A stretch of DNA of 13,773 nucleotides from CAZKMM01 sp964553915 (GTDB lineage Bacteria; RBG-13-61-14; DRUE01), in assembly GCA_964553915.1 (NCBI GenBank), contig CAZKMM010000071.1:1-13773 (forward strand), in the 5' to 3' direction. The translations under genes and the position numbers were made by a program. The notes below the pieces were generated by a model. The model made no database searches and was not told the origin of the DNA. It saw nothing but the letters and a program-made list of their open reading frames with translations. Positions 1 through 5,767 of the stretch are shown in pieces (the first letter of the stretch is position 1; the number at the start of each line of letters is the position of its first letter).

Positions 1-639
1 AGAGGTTTTAATCGGTTTGGTAAAATTTTGCTTTTCTCCTAGAGAAAATACCGCGCTGGCGCTTTCCTCGCCAAAAAACTGAATCATTCCCTGCCGACTG
101 AAAAAACCCAGCTCCTGTTCTTTAAATTCCGGATTATATTTGGCTTTTAACTTTTTAAAAGCTTCTCCCTGTGATAAAAGCTGATAAACTCTCTCTGCCT
201 GAGCCCGAGCCCGCTCCCATTCTCTTTGATTTTTGGGGTCATTTACCTGAAAGTAAATCCCATCTAAATGAATAAAATTCTCCTGATAATAAGAGTACAA
301 ATCCTCCGGGCTTAAAGTTCGCTCAACTAATTCCTCTACCAAAAGATGCTTGCGAGCTCGCTCCAGACGAAATTGCACCATTGGGTCCTGGTCCAATTTC
401 TGGCGAAGCGCCTCCTGATATAAAAGCTCCAAAGCCAAAAGATTATCTAAAAATGCCCTTTTTCCCTCTTTCCCGCGATAGCGTATTCTCATATTCTCCG
501 GAAGAAGTAAATAAGTCCGCTTAATATCCTCCAGGCTCACAGTTCCTTTACCCACTTTGTAAAGAATCTGCTCATTCTTCCGATGACAGAAGCCTAAAAA
601 CCCAATAAGCAAAATTAAAACCCAGCTTAGCCTTTTCAT
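1..639 (-). CDS. PpiC/SurA-type peptidyl-prolyl isomerase, exported, C-terminus cut by window edge
   Basis: Read on the minus strand from an ATG at 639, this frame stays open to base 1 (213 codons) and continues beyond the window. Residues 4-17 form a hydrophobic export signal after Lys-Arg, ending in LGFC with Cys18. That could be a lipoprotein cysteine, but Phe before the Cys is atypical for a lipobox. Residues 30-110 are a charged helical region like a SurA N-terminal chaperone domain. Residues 125-213 read as the start of a parvulin domain: the stretch LGFFSRQGM, followed by AVFSLGEKQNFTKPIKTS, resembles the usual parvulin pattern of a 'G.f....m...f..a.f.l..G....pv.t' type. The product would act outside the cytoplasmic membrane on folding of envelope proteins. 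A good ribosome binding site (AAAGGAG, complement of 646-652) supports the start. It is the last visible gene of a minus-strand operon, 68 bases after the receiver-domain gene. The foldase family is fairly sure; substrates are unknown. Confidence 0.82.
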   Translation of the reverse strand, partial: MKRLSWVLILLIGFLGFCHRKNEQILYKVGKGTVSLEDIKRTYLLLPENMRIRYRGKEGKRAFLDNLLALELLYQEALRQKLDQDPMVQFRLERARKHLLVEELVERTLSPEDLYSYYQENFIHLDGIYFQVNDPKNQREWERARAQAERVYQLLSQGEAFKKLKAKYNPEFKEQELGFFSRQGMIQFFGEESASAVFSLGEKQNFTKPIKTS

Positions 640-707
640 TTTCTTCTCCTTTATTTTTCTGTTCTTTATTATTTTACTTTCCGCTTTTTTTTCTTCCAAA
701 TCTGGGC

Positions 708-1571
708 TCAAAGCAAATTGTTTATAACCTGCTTTAAATTTTCTAGTTCCTCTTTAAAACGGGTAAAAAATCCTTCCAGAGTCTTTTCCAGATTTTCCAA
801 CTGCTCCACCATTCGGGCAAGCTCTTTTCGCTTTTCATTTGATAGCATCTCTTGGGCAATTCTTTCCTCTAAAGCTGTTTTTTCCGCTTCCAGTTTCTTA
901 ACCTGTTCTTCCATAGCCAGGAGGGCTTTTTTCCATTTTTGATGAGCTCGCTCAAATACCTTTTTTTGAGCGGTAAGTTTTGCCCGTAAGTAATCTAACT
1001 CTGCATCTCGGCTGGCAGAGGAAGATTCATAATCTGTTTGCAAATTTTCCAGTTCCAAATCAAGTTGATGGAAGATTTGATTTAATTCCTGGAAAATTGC
1101 CCGGGAAAAAGAATCACCCCGGGAATCCACCCTCCAGAGGTTTTCTTCGCCAGATTTCAATTTTTTCCCCATTTCTTTCGGGTCAAAGCCAATTAAATTT
1201 TCAATTCTCCGAAGCAGGTCATTATCTTCTATTGGTTTTCGGGCGTAATCATCCGCTTTATATTTAAGTCTTTTAAGCCGTTCCAGGTCTTTCTCCTGTG
1301 CCTGGCTGACCAGAAAAATTACCGGAATCTTGCTAAACCGCTTCTGGGTTTTAAGTTCCTTGAGCACCGCAAAGCCTTCTGGAATTAAATTGCCAGACCC
1401 GGTTTTTAAATCCCGGCTCAGAAGGATTAAATCCGGTAAGAATTGAATAATCTTTTCCCAGGCTTGCTCCGGGGTATAAGCAGATTCAACCTGGAAATTC
1501 TGAGTTTGCAGAAAAGGAGCTACCATTTGAACAAATTGCTCTTCGCCATCTATGATTAAAATTTTTCTCAT
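708..1571 (-). CDS. Degenerate response-regulator receiver domain with long C-terminal coiled coil
   Basis: 287 residues. Residues 1-130 have the CheY-like alternation (MRKILIIDGEEQF, PDLILLSRDL, IPVIFLVSQ, DDYARKPIE). The acidic pocket is reduced to Asp8 with Glu10/Glu11, the usual phosphoacceptor Asp is Ser52 (codon AGC at 1418-1416), and the usual Thr/Ser in the fourth strand reads Val. The conserved Lys in the K-P motif is kept. Asp54, two residues later, is a conceivable but misplaced acceptor. Residues about 150-285 are rich in Glu, Lys, Leu and Gln in heptad-like spacing and should form a coiled coil. No DNA-binding or enzymatic output domain is present. The protein is therefore probably a phosphorylation-independent protein-interaction or scaffold module. 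The start overlaps the stop of the upstream hydrolase by 4 bases (ATGA), with AAGGA directly abutting the ATG, suggesting translational coupling. Partner and role are unknown. Confidence 0.8.
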   Translation of the reverse strand: MRKILIIDGEEQFVQMVAPFLQTQNFQVESAYTPEQAWEKIIQFLPDLILLSRDLKTGSGNLIPEGFAVLKELKTQKRFSKIPVIFLVSQAQEKDLERLKRLKYKADDYARKPIEDNDLLRRIENLIGFDPKEMGKKLKSGEENLWRVDSRGDSFSRAIFQELNQIFHQLDLELENLQTDYESSSASRDAELDYLRAKLTAQKKVFERAHQKWKKALLAMEEQVKKLEAEKTALEERIAQEMLSNEKRKELARMVEQLENLEKTLEGFFTRFKEELENLKQVINNLL

Positions 1572-2338
1572 TCCTTGAGCTCTATCACCATTTGGTCATA
1601 GGCAAGCTCCACCCCCCTGGGCAGTTCCTGGCTGGTAGTCTGGTAATCAAAACTATGACTGAGATGAGTAAGCAAAGCCCTTTTGGGTTGAATCCGTTCT
1701 ATCTCCTCCAGTGCCTCACTTAAAGAAAAATGGGTGGGGTGAGGACGATAGCGAAGGGCACCCAGAATCAATAAATCCAGGTCTTTTAATTTCTCCCGGC
1801 TGGAGTCCGGTATTCCAGAGCAGTCAGTTAAATAGGCAAAATTGCCTATCCGATAACCATAAATGGTTTGCTTACCGTGGTAAATTTCAATGGGAATAAT
1901 CTCAATTCCTTCCAGATTAAACCTGCCATTGATGGGCAGAGCCTCCAAAAGCGGTTTTCCTCCTCCCACCGGAGCCTCCGGATCCCAGATATAATCAAAC
2001 AGCCTCTGAATCCGAGATAAGGTTTTTTTATGAGCATAAAGCGGAATCTTTCCCCCCTGAAGAAAATTGAAAATCCTCAGCTCATCCAGACCAAAAATAT
2101 GGTCCGCATGGTCATGAGTGAAAAGAACCGCATCCACCCGCTCAATATGATTTTCCAGTGCCTGCTGGTGAAAGTCGGGTGGAGTATCTATGAGCAGATT
2201 CTTTCCTTTCACAGAAATTAAGACCGAGGCTCTCCGCCTCCGGTTCCGGGGGTCAGAGGAAGTGCAGACATTACACTTACAGCCGATTACCGGCACCCCG
2301 GTGCTGGTGCCTGAACCAAGAACTACCACCTTCATCAT
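1568..2338 (-). CDS. MBL-fold metallo-hydrolase, PhnP-like (cyclic phosphodiesterase family)
   Basis: 256 residues, full length for the family. The N-terminus LGSGTSTGVP followed by GCKCNVC (Cys20, Cys22, Cys25) is the signature of PhnP-type metallo-beta-lactamase-fold enzymes, where these cysteines help bind a structural zinc. The catalytic metal motif THDHADH gives His75, His77, Asp79 and His80. Further ligands are probably the Asp in AYLTDCSG and the His in LLTHLSHSF near the C-terminus. PhnP itself hydrolyses 5-phosphoribosyl 1,2-cyclic phosphate in phosphonate breakdown, but no phosphonate genes are visible here. A general cytoplasmic cyclic phosphodiesterase role is the safer reading, with the substrate open. 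Two in-frame ATGs (2338 and 2335) sit at the start with no Shine-Dalgarno sequence before them, and a candidate promoter places the transcript start at or next to the first ATG. It is the first gene of the operon that continues into the receiver/coiled-coil gene and the foldase. Confidence 0.88.
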   Translation of the reverse strand: MMKVVVLGSGTSTGVPVIGCKCNVCTSSDPRNRRRRASVLISVKGKNLLIDTPPDFHQQALENHIERVDAVLFTHDHADHIFGLDELRIFNFLQGGKIPLYAHKKTLSRIQRLFDYIWDPEAPVGGGKPLLEALPINGRFNLEGIEIIPIEIYHGKQTIYGYRIGNFAYLTDCSGIPDSSREKLKDLDLLILGALRYRPHPTHFSLSEALEEIERIQPKRALLTHLSHSFDYQTTSQELPRGVELAYDQMVIELKE

Positions 2339-2343
2339 CAGCT

Positions 2344-2371
2344 ATTTTAACAGCTTTTATTCAGCTCTCAA
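2344..2371 (-). promoter_or_regulatory. Candidate sigma70-type promoter of the hydrolase-receiver-foldase operon
   Basis: On the minus strand, TTGAGA (complement of 2366-2371) and TAAAAT (complement of 2344-2349) each match the sigma70 consensus at five of six positions and are separated by 16 bases. The expected transcript start falls at about 2338, the first ATG of the hydrolase, so the mRNA would be leaderless or nearly so. This fits the lack of a Shine-Dalgarno sequence there. Inferred from sequence only. Confidence 0.45.
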
Positions 2372-2435
2372 CCGTGAAAAAATCTGCCGGAAAAGCTGAG
2401 GTGTAAAATTTTTGTCTTTTGGAAGGATTTTACGC

Positions 2436-2466
2436 TTGACAAAAATAAAAATTCTGGTATTATAAT
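2436..2466 (+). promoter_or_regulatory. Strong promoter of the Rrf2 operon
   Basis: A perfect TTGACA at 2436-2441 is followed by two overlapping -10 choices: TATTAT at 2458-2463 with a 16-base spacer and an upstream TG (extended -10), or a perfect TATAAT at 2461-2466 with a 19-base spacer. The transcript would start near 2470-2473, giving a leader of only about 12-15 bases containing the ribosome binding site AGGA at 2475-2478. The -10 lies entirely within the palindromic operator. Confidence 0.8.
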
Positions 2467-2474
2467 ACCAGAAT
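2451..2474. promoter_or_regulatory. Perfect 24-bp palindrome, probable Rrf2 operator
   Basis: The half ATTCTGGTATTA is followed immediately by its exact reverse complement with no mismatch or spacer, giving 12-base arms. It covers the -10 of the Rrf2 promoter and ends one base before the ribosome binding site. Rrf2 proteins bind as dimers to inverted repeats in this length range, and many repress their own genes from sites over the promoter, so autoregulation by the adjacent gene is the natural inference. No T-tract follows, so it is not a terminator. Confidence 0.75.
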
Positions 2475-2484
2475 AGGAAAATAA

Positions 2485-2940
2485 ATGGCAGAAATTTTAA
2501 AAATCTCGCAGGCAAGTTCTTTGGCTTTTCATTCTTTGCTTCTACTCGCTCGCCAGCCAGATAAAAGATTTTCCACCTCAGAGCTGGCTCAAAGTTTAAA
2601 GGTAAGCGGGGCACATCTTTCCAAGGTCTTGCAGACTCTGGTTCGGGCGGGTTTTTTGAAAGCAGAGCGAGGACCTGCAGGCGGGTATCAACTGGCAAAA
2701 TCTCCAGAGCGGATCACTCTTCTGGATATTTATCAGGCGATTGAGGGAAGGTATCAAATTCGCAGGTGTTTGCTGGAGAAAAAAGTTTGCCTTTCTAAAG
2801 AATGTTTGTTTGGTGAATTGCTGGATAAGGTGAATCAGGAGATTAAAGATTATTTAAGCCAGAATCGGCTCAGTGATTTAATTAGATTAGAAAAGGAACG
2901 AAGTGATGGTAAAAAGAAAGCGTCAAATTATAAAGATTGA
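2485..2940 (+). CDS. Rrf2-family transcriptional regulator with three candidate Fe-S cysteines
   Basis: 151 residues, typical for the family. The N-terminal winged helix shows the Rrf2 pattern: helix-turn-helix around STSELAQSLKVSGAHLSKVL (residues 30-49), then the wing RGPAGGYQLAKSPERITLLDI (62-82) with the hallmark G-x-x-G-G-Y/F. After the dimer-helix region come Cys95, Cys102 and Cys107 (C-x6-C-x4-C). This is close to the three-cysteine Fe-S site of IscR and NsrR (IscR has C-x5-C-x5-C) but with altered spacing. A role sensing Fe-S supply, nitric oxide or redox state is likely, but which signal cannot be told from sequence. The start is supported by AGGA at 2475-2478. The gene is followed by, and overlaps, the ferredoxin gene, and a perfect palindrome covers its promoter, so it probably represses its own operon. 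Confidence 0.92.
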   Translation: MAEILKISQASSLAFHSLLLLARQPDKRFSTSELAQSLKVSGAHLSKVLQTLVRAGFLKAERGPAGGYQLAKSPERITLLDIYQAIEGRYQIRRCLLEKKVCLSKECLFGELLDKVNQEIKDYLSQNRLSDLIRLEKERSDGKKKASNYKD

Positions 2941-3640
2941 TGAAGAGAAGTGTGATGGCTGTGGAGAGTGCATTTTAGCCTGCCAGGAAGGAGCCCTTCA
3001 AATTATAGATGGCAAAGCCCGGCTGGTAGGAGAGATTTACTGTGATGGTTTAGGAGCCTGCCTGAGTGTCTGCCCTCAGGGGGCTATCACTGTTGAGGAG
3101 CGGGAAGCTGAGGAGTTTGACCCCCAGGCGGTAGAGAGGCTCAAGGCTCAGGAAAGGACTCGGGCTGATGCCTGTTCTTGTCCCGGCTCTGCGGTGAGAC
3201 AGTTTGAGCCGAAGCAGGCATATTCTTCGCAAGATTTAACCGAATCTCGTTCCAGCTGTCTTTCTCACTGGCCGGTGCAGATACATCTGGTGCCCCCTTT
3301 TGCTGAGTTTTTAAAGGGAGCAAAACTTTTGCTCTGTGCGGATTGTGTTCCTTTTGCTTTTGCGGATTTGCATCAGAGGTTTTTAAAGGGCAGGGCGGTT
3401 CTGGTGGGCTGTCCCAAGCTGGATGATGCGGAGTTTTATCAGAAAAAGCTGGCGCAGGTTTTCCTTCAGGCAAAACCAAAAGAGCTGGAAATAGTTTATA
3501 TGGAGGTTCCCTGCTGTTTTGGTATGGTGCATTTGATTAAACAGGCAATAGCAGAATCCGGGCAGGAGCTGAGTTTTCGGGCAACCAAAATCAGCATTCA
3601 AGGAGAAATTTTAGAATCTGTGGTCTATAATCAGGAGTAG
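2906..3640 (+). CDS. Ferredoxin-domain protein with two cysteine motifs and a cysteine-rich C-terminal domain
   Basis: 244 residues from the ATG at 2906; a GTG at 2903 directly upstream is an alternative, but AAGGA at 2893-2897 is better spaced for the ATG. The first cluster motif is complete: CDGCGECILAC (Cys16, 19, 22, 26). In the second, CDGLGACLSVCP (Cys46, 52, 56), Leu49 replaces one ligand, so one [4Fe-4S] site is normal and the other has three cysteines, suited to a [3Fe-4S] or labile cluster. After a linker with ACSCPGSA comes a conserved-looking region, LSHWPVQIHLVPP, then DCVPFAFADLHQRFLKG, VGCPKLDD and EVPCCFGM. From memory this resembles a family of ferredoxin-like proteins of anaerobes often placed beside Rrf2 regulators or redox enzymes. 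The extra Cys residues suggest more metal or redox chemistry. It overlaps the Rrf2 gene by 35 bases, implying co-translation. Electron donor and acceptor are unknown. Confidence 0.85.
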   Translation: MVKRKRQIIKIDEEKCDGCGECILACQEGALQIIDGKARLVGEIYCDGLGACLSVCPQGAITVEEREAEEFDPQAVERLKAQERTRADACSCPGSAVRQFEPKQAYSSQDLTESRSSCLSHWPVQIHLVPPFAEFLKGAKLLLCADCVPFAFADLHQRFLKGRAVLVGCPKLDDAEFYQKKLAQVFLQAKPKELEIVYMEVPCCFGMVHLIKQAIAESGQELSFRATKISIQGEILESVVYNQE

Positions 3641-3651
3641 AAGGAGTAAAA

Positions 3652-4389
3652 ATGAAGTGTCCGGGACAGGATACCAGATACTGGAAGCCAGGGGATATAT
3701 TTGAGGTTCCCTGTCCGGTCTGCGGTCATCCGGTGGAGTTTTTTCGGGATGAAGGAGTTCGGAAGTGTAAAAACTGCGGACACAAATTTAAAAATCCCAG
3801 AATTGATTTGAGCTGTGCCCAGTGGTGTCCTTATGCCCGGCAATGTCTGGGCTCTCTTCCAGAGGAAGGGGCACAGGTTGAGCAGATGCTTTTAGTCAAT
3901 CAACTGGTTGATGAGATGAAGAAAATTTTCGGCTCAGACCAGAAGCGGATTAAACACAGCTTACAAGTTCTGGAATATGCCAAAGAGCTGGTTCAGGAGG
4001 AGGATGCAGACCCGAGAGTGGTATTAGCTTCCGCAGTGCTTCATAATATAGGCATCAAGGAGGCGGAGAGGAAATATGGGAGCAGTGCCGGGAGATATCA
4101 GGAGCTGGAAGGTCCCCCAATTGCTGAGCAGATTTTAAGAAAGACCAGCCTGGAGCCCGAAGTGATTGAGCATATCTTAAAAATCATTGCCAATCATCAT
4201 ACCGCCCGGGAGATAGATACTCCGGAATTTCGGCTTCTCTGGGATGCGGACTGGCTGGTGAATTTGCCCGAGGAGTATCCCGAGCTTAAAGGAAGGGAAC
4301 TGGAAGAAAAGATAAATAAAATTTTCAAGACCGAGGCAGGCAGGAAAAAAGCCCGGGAGATTTTTCTGGGAGAAAAACCCGCTAATTGA
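3652..4389 (+). CDS. HD-domain (phosphohydrolase-like) protein with N-terminal zinc-ribbon-like cysteine region
   Basis: 245 residues, starting 11 bases after the ferredoxin gene with AGGAG at 3642-3646. Residues 1-65 hold eight cysteines: CPVC (21, 24) and CKNC (39, 42) form a zinc ribbon, with Cys3, Cys55, Cys59 and Cys65 around it; C-x3-C-x5-C at 55-65 might bind a second metal. Residues 85-205 follow the HD fold: His102 in KHSLQV, LASAVLHNIGI (130-135), GSSAGRYQELEGPPIA, ANHHTAR (His182, His183) and LLWDADWLVN (Asp198, Asp200). The signature HD pair is His131-Asn132 here (codons CAT AAT at 4042-4047), so one metal ligand is changed. The remaining His and Asp residues could still hold one metal. 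HD proteins typically hydrolyse nucleotides or phosphate esters, but no substrate can be assigned. Its place in the Rrf2 operon suggests a stress-linked role. Confidence 0.82.
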   Translation: MKCPGQDTRYWKPGDIFEVPCPVCGHPVEFFRDEGVRKCKNCGHKFKNPRIDLSCAQWCPYARQCLGSLPEEGAQVEQMLLVNQLVDEMKKIFGSDQKRIKHSLQVLEYAKELVQEEDADPRVVLASAVLHNIGIKEAERKYGSSAGRYQELEGPPIAEQILRKTSLEPEVIEHILKIIANHHTAREIDTPEFRLLWDADWLVNLPEEYPELKGRELEEKINKIFKTEAGRKKAREIFLGEKPAN

Positions 4390-4423
4390 ATAAAAATAAA
4401 ATCCTGTATATCTTAGTTTTAAG

Positions 4424-5017
4424 ATGAAACCCGGTCGGACCAACCCCCGGGTGCTGGGGATAGGTTTTAGTCCAAGGGAAAAAGGCAATTCAGACCTGCT
4501 TTTAGAATGGGCTTTAAAATCCGCCCGGGAAAATGGCGTCCGGACCAAGAAGCTGATGGTTCGGGAGTATCAGGTCCAGCCCTGTCTGGGATGCCGGTAT
4601 TGTGAGGAATATGGGGAATGCATCCAGAAAGATGATTTTAAAATTTTTGAAAAGGAGCTGGAGCGGGCAGATATTTTGGTTATTTCCACCCCGGTATTTT
4701 TCCTGGGGGTGCCAGGCAAGGCTAAAGGTCTGATTGACCGCTTCCAGAGCTTTTGGGCAAGAAAATATCTTTTTGACCAGCCTCTGGCTCGGGAAAATCG
4801 CCCGGCACTTTTGCTGATTTGCGCTGGCTCGGATTCTCCGGATATCTTTGAGCCCTCCCTGAGAACCATCCGGGCTTTTTTAGAGGTGGCGGGGTTTAAA
4901 TTAAAGGCAAAGGTTGAAGTGAAAGGAGTGGATGAGAAAGGAGCGGTAAAAGAAGTTAAAGGTTTAAAAGAAAAAGTTTCCCGAGGGGTGATAAAGCTTT
5001 TAAAAGCCTCTTCTTAG
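4424..5017 (+). CDS. Flavodoxin-fold FMN reductase resembling iron-sulfur flavoproteins (Isf)
   Basis: 197 residues. The N-terminal strand VLGIGFSPREKGNSDLLL (10-27) is the FMN-phosphate loop of the NAD(P)H-dependent FMN reductase/flavodoxin superfamily. Cys54, Cys57, Cys60 and Cys66 form C-x2-C-x2-C-x5-C, the compact motif that binds a [4Fe-4S] cluster in Methanosarcina iron-sulfur flavoprotein and its bacterial relatives. STPVFFLGVPGKAKGLIDR (about 88-106) is the conserved second flavin-contact loop. Such proteins transfer electrons between ferredoxin-like donors and oxygen, peroxide or other acceptors, and the ferredoxin-domain protein in this operon is a plausible partner, by inference. 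The 34-base gap before it has no good Shine-Dalgarno sequence; MKPGRTNPRV leads naturally into the first strand, so the ATG at 4424 is kept. A hairpin terminator follows 19 bases after the stop, making this the last gene of the Rrf2 operon. Confidence 0.85.
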   Translation: MKPGRTNPRVLGIGFSPREKGNSDLLLEWALKSARENGVRTKKLMVREYQVQPCLGCRYCEEYGECIQKDDFKIFEKELERADILVISTPVFFLGVPGKAKGLIDRFQSFWARKYLFDQPLARENRPALLLICAGSDSPDIFEPSLRTIRAFLEVAGFKLKAKVEVKGVDEKGAVKEVKGLKEKVSRGVIKLLKASS

Positions 5018-5036
5018 ATTCTCTAAATTTTTTCTG

Positions 5037-5062
5037 GGCTTTTCTTTGACAAAAGCCTTTTT
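5037..5062 (+). terminator. Rho-independent terminator of the Rrf2 operon
   Basis: GGCTTTT at 5037-5043 pairs with AAAAGCC at 5051-5057 around a seven-base loop, and a run of five T follows at 5058-5062. The stem has seven pairs, three of them G-C, so it is modest in strength. It lies between the FMN reductase stop and the DUF5752-like gene. A second AAAAGCC at 5002-5008, in the end of the reductase gene, could compete for the same upstream arm. The loop also contains a TTGACA. Confidence 0.65.
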
Positions 5063-5074
5063 CCAAAGGAAAAT
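5046..5074 (+). promoter_or_regulatory. Possible promoter of the trehalose operon, overlapping the terminator
   Basis: A perfect TTGACA at 5046-5051, in the loop and stem edge of the terminator, is 17 bases from GAAAAT at 5069-5074 (four of six to TATAAT). The transcript would begin near 5081, about nine bases before the ATG of the DUF5752-like gene, too short to include the AAAGGA at 5065-5070. Tentative, because of the weak -10. Confidence 0.35.
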
Positions 5075-5089
5075 AAAAAACTAAGAAAA

Positions 5090-5767
5090 ATGCCTCCTTA
5101 TTTTCAAATTAAAGATTGTGCTTTGGTTACCATTTCCACCGGGGTTAGTGCCCAGAACCTTCGGGAGTTCTGTCAGCTTCTTCAGAAGGTTCCAGAGGAG
5201 AGCATTTATTCTCATTTTTATGAAGGTTTGCTTCGGTTCAGTTTTGATGACCCGGAATTCAGAAATGATTTTGCTCAGTGGGCAAAAAGAGCCCTGCACG
5301 ATTCAGTTTTAGCAGAGAGGCTGGGAATTATTGACCCGCATGATTATCCCACTCTGGAGCATCTTCGGGACGCTCTGGTAGAGATTGTGGAGGACCGGCT
5401 TTATGAGATACGCTATATCCCCTGGGCACGAGCCGGCGAGGAATTCTATTTCCTCACCAGCCAGACCATTGTTTTTGATACCGGGATGCAGGCAAGAACT
5501 CCAAGACAGCTGGCTCAGCTGATTCCCAAACTAAGCACCAGCACGATTTACTATCATTTTATAGAAGCCCGGCGTCGGCTGGAAAACAAGATGGATGATT
5601 TTACTTTCTGGATTCGGAGCTTTGGGGAGGAATATCAACCATTGGTTGAGTCCTTAAGCCAGGTAGAATACTATTTTTGCTCCTTATCGGAATTAAAAGA
5701 ACGCTTGATTAAAACCTTTGCTCCCTGGAGACCCGGAGCTATTAAAAAATCCCGAGCTAAAAAATGA
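5090..5767 (+). CDS. DUF5752-like protein, tandemly duplicated, first gene of the trehalose operon
   Basis: 225 residues. From memory this matches the DUF5752 family, found beside trehalose synthase TreT; the name could not be checked here. The protein is an internal duplication. Residues 11-105 and 122-210 can be aligned on TISTGVSAQNLREFCQLLQK against VFDTGMQARTPRQLAQLIPK, followed by IYSHFYEG against IYYHFIEA, then a DD, a Trp-containing helix (Trp64 against Trp174) and a closing LRDALVEIVEDRL-type helix against ELKERLIKTF. The TG pairs fall at 17-18 and 131-132, and HF at 42-43 and 156-157. There is no signal peptide, membrane span or familiar catalytic motif. The gene ends in an ATGA overlap with treT, so the two should be made in matched amounts; a partner, regulator or stabiliser of TreT is a reasonable guess. 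No close Shine-Dalgarno sequence precedes the ATG. Confidence 0.8.
   Translation: MPPYFQIKDCALVTISTGVSAQNLREFCQLLQKVPEESIYSHFYEGLLRFSFDDPEFRNDFAQWAKRALHDSVLAERLGIIDPHDYPTLEHLRDALVEIVEDRLYEIRYIPWARAGEEFYFLTSQTIVFDTGMQARTPRQLAQLIPKLSTSTIYYHFIEARRRLENKMDDFTFWIRSFGEEYQPLVESLSQVEYYFCSLSELKERLIKTFAPWRPGAIKKSRAKK

Noticed and set aside
2357..2698. 113-residue open frame on the minus strand
   Set aside because: It is antisense to the Rrf2 winged-helix domain and crosses the promoter and palindrome; no protein family resemblance.
4390..4423. Possible internal promoter (TTGAAT at 4386-4391, TATATC at 4407-4412) before the FMN reductase gene
   Set aside because: The spacer is only 15 bases and the boxes are weak; the gene is more simply part of the Rrf2 operon.
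4996..5007. 12-base palindrome GCTTTTAAAAGC near the end of the FMN reductase gene
   Set aside because: It is inside coding sequence, short and A/T-rich. Only its AAAAGCC part is mentioned, as a possible competitor of the terminator.
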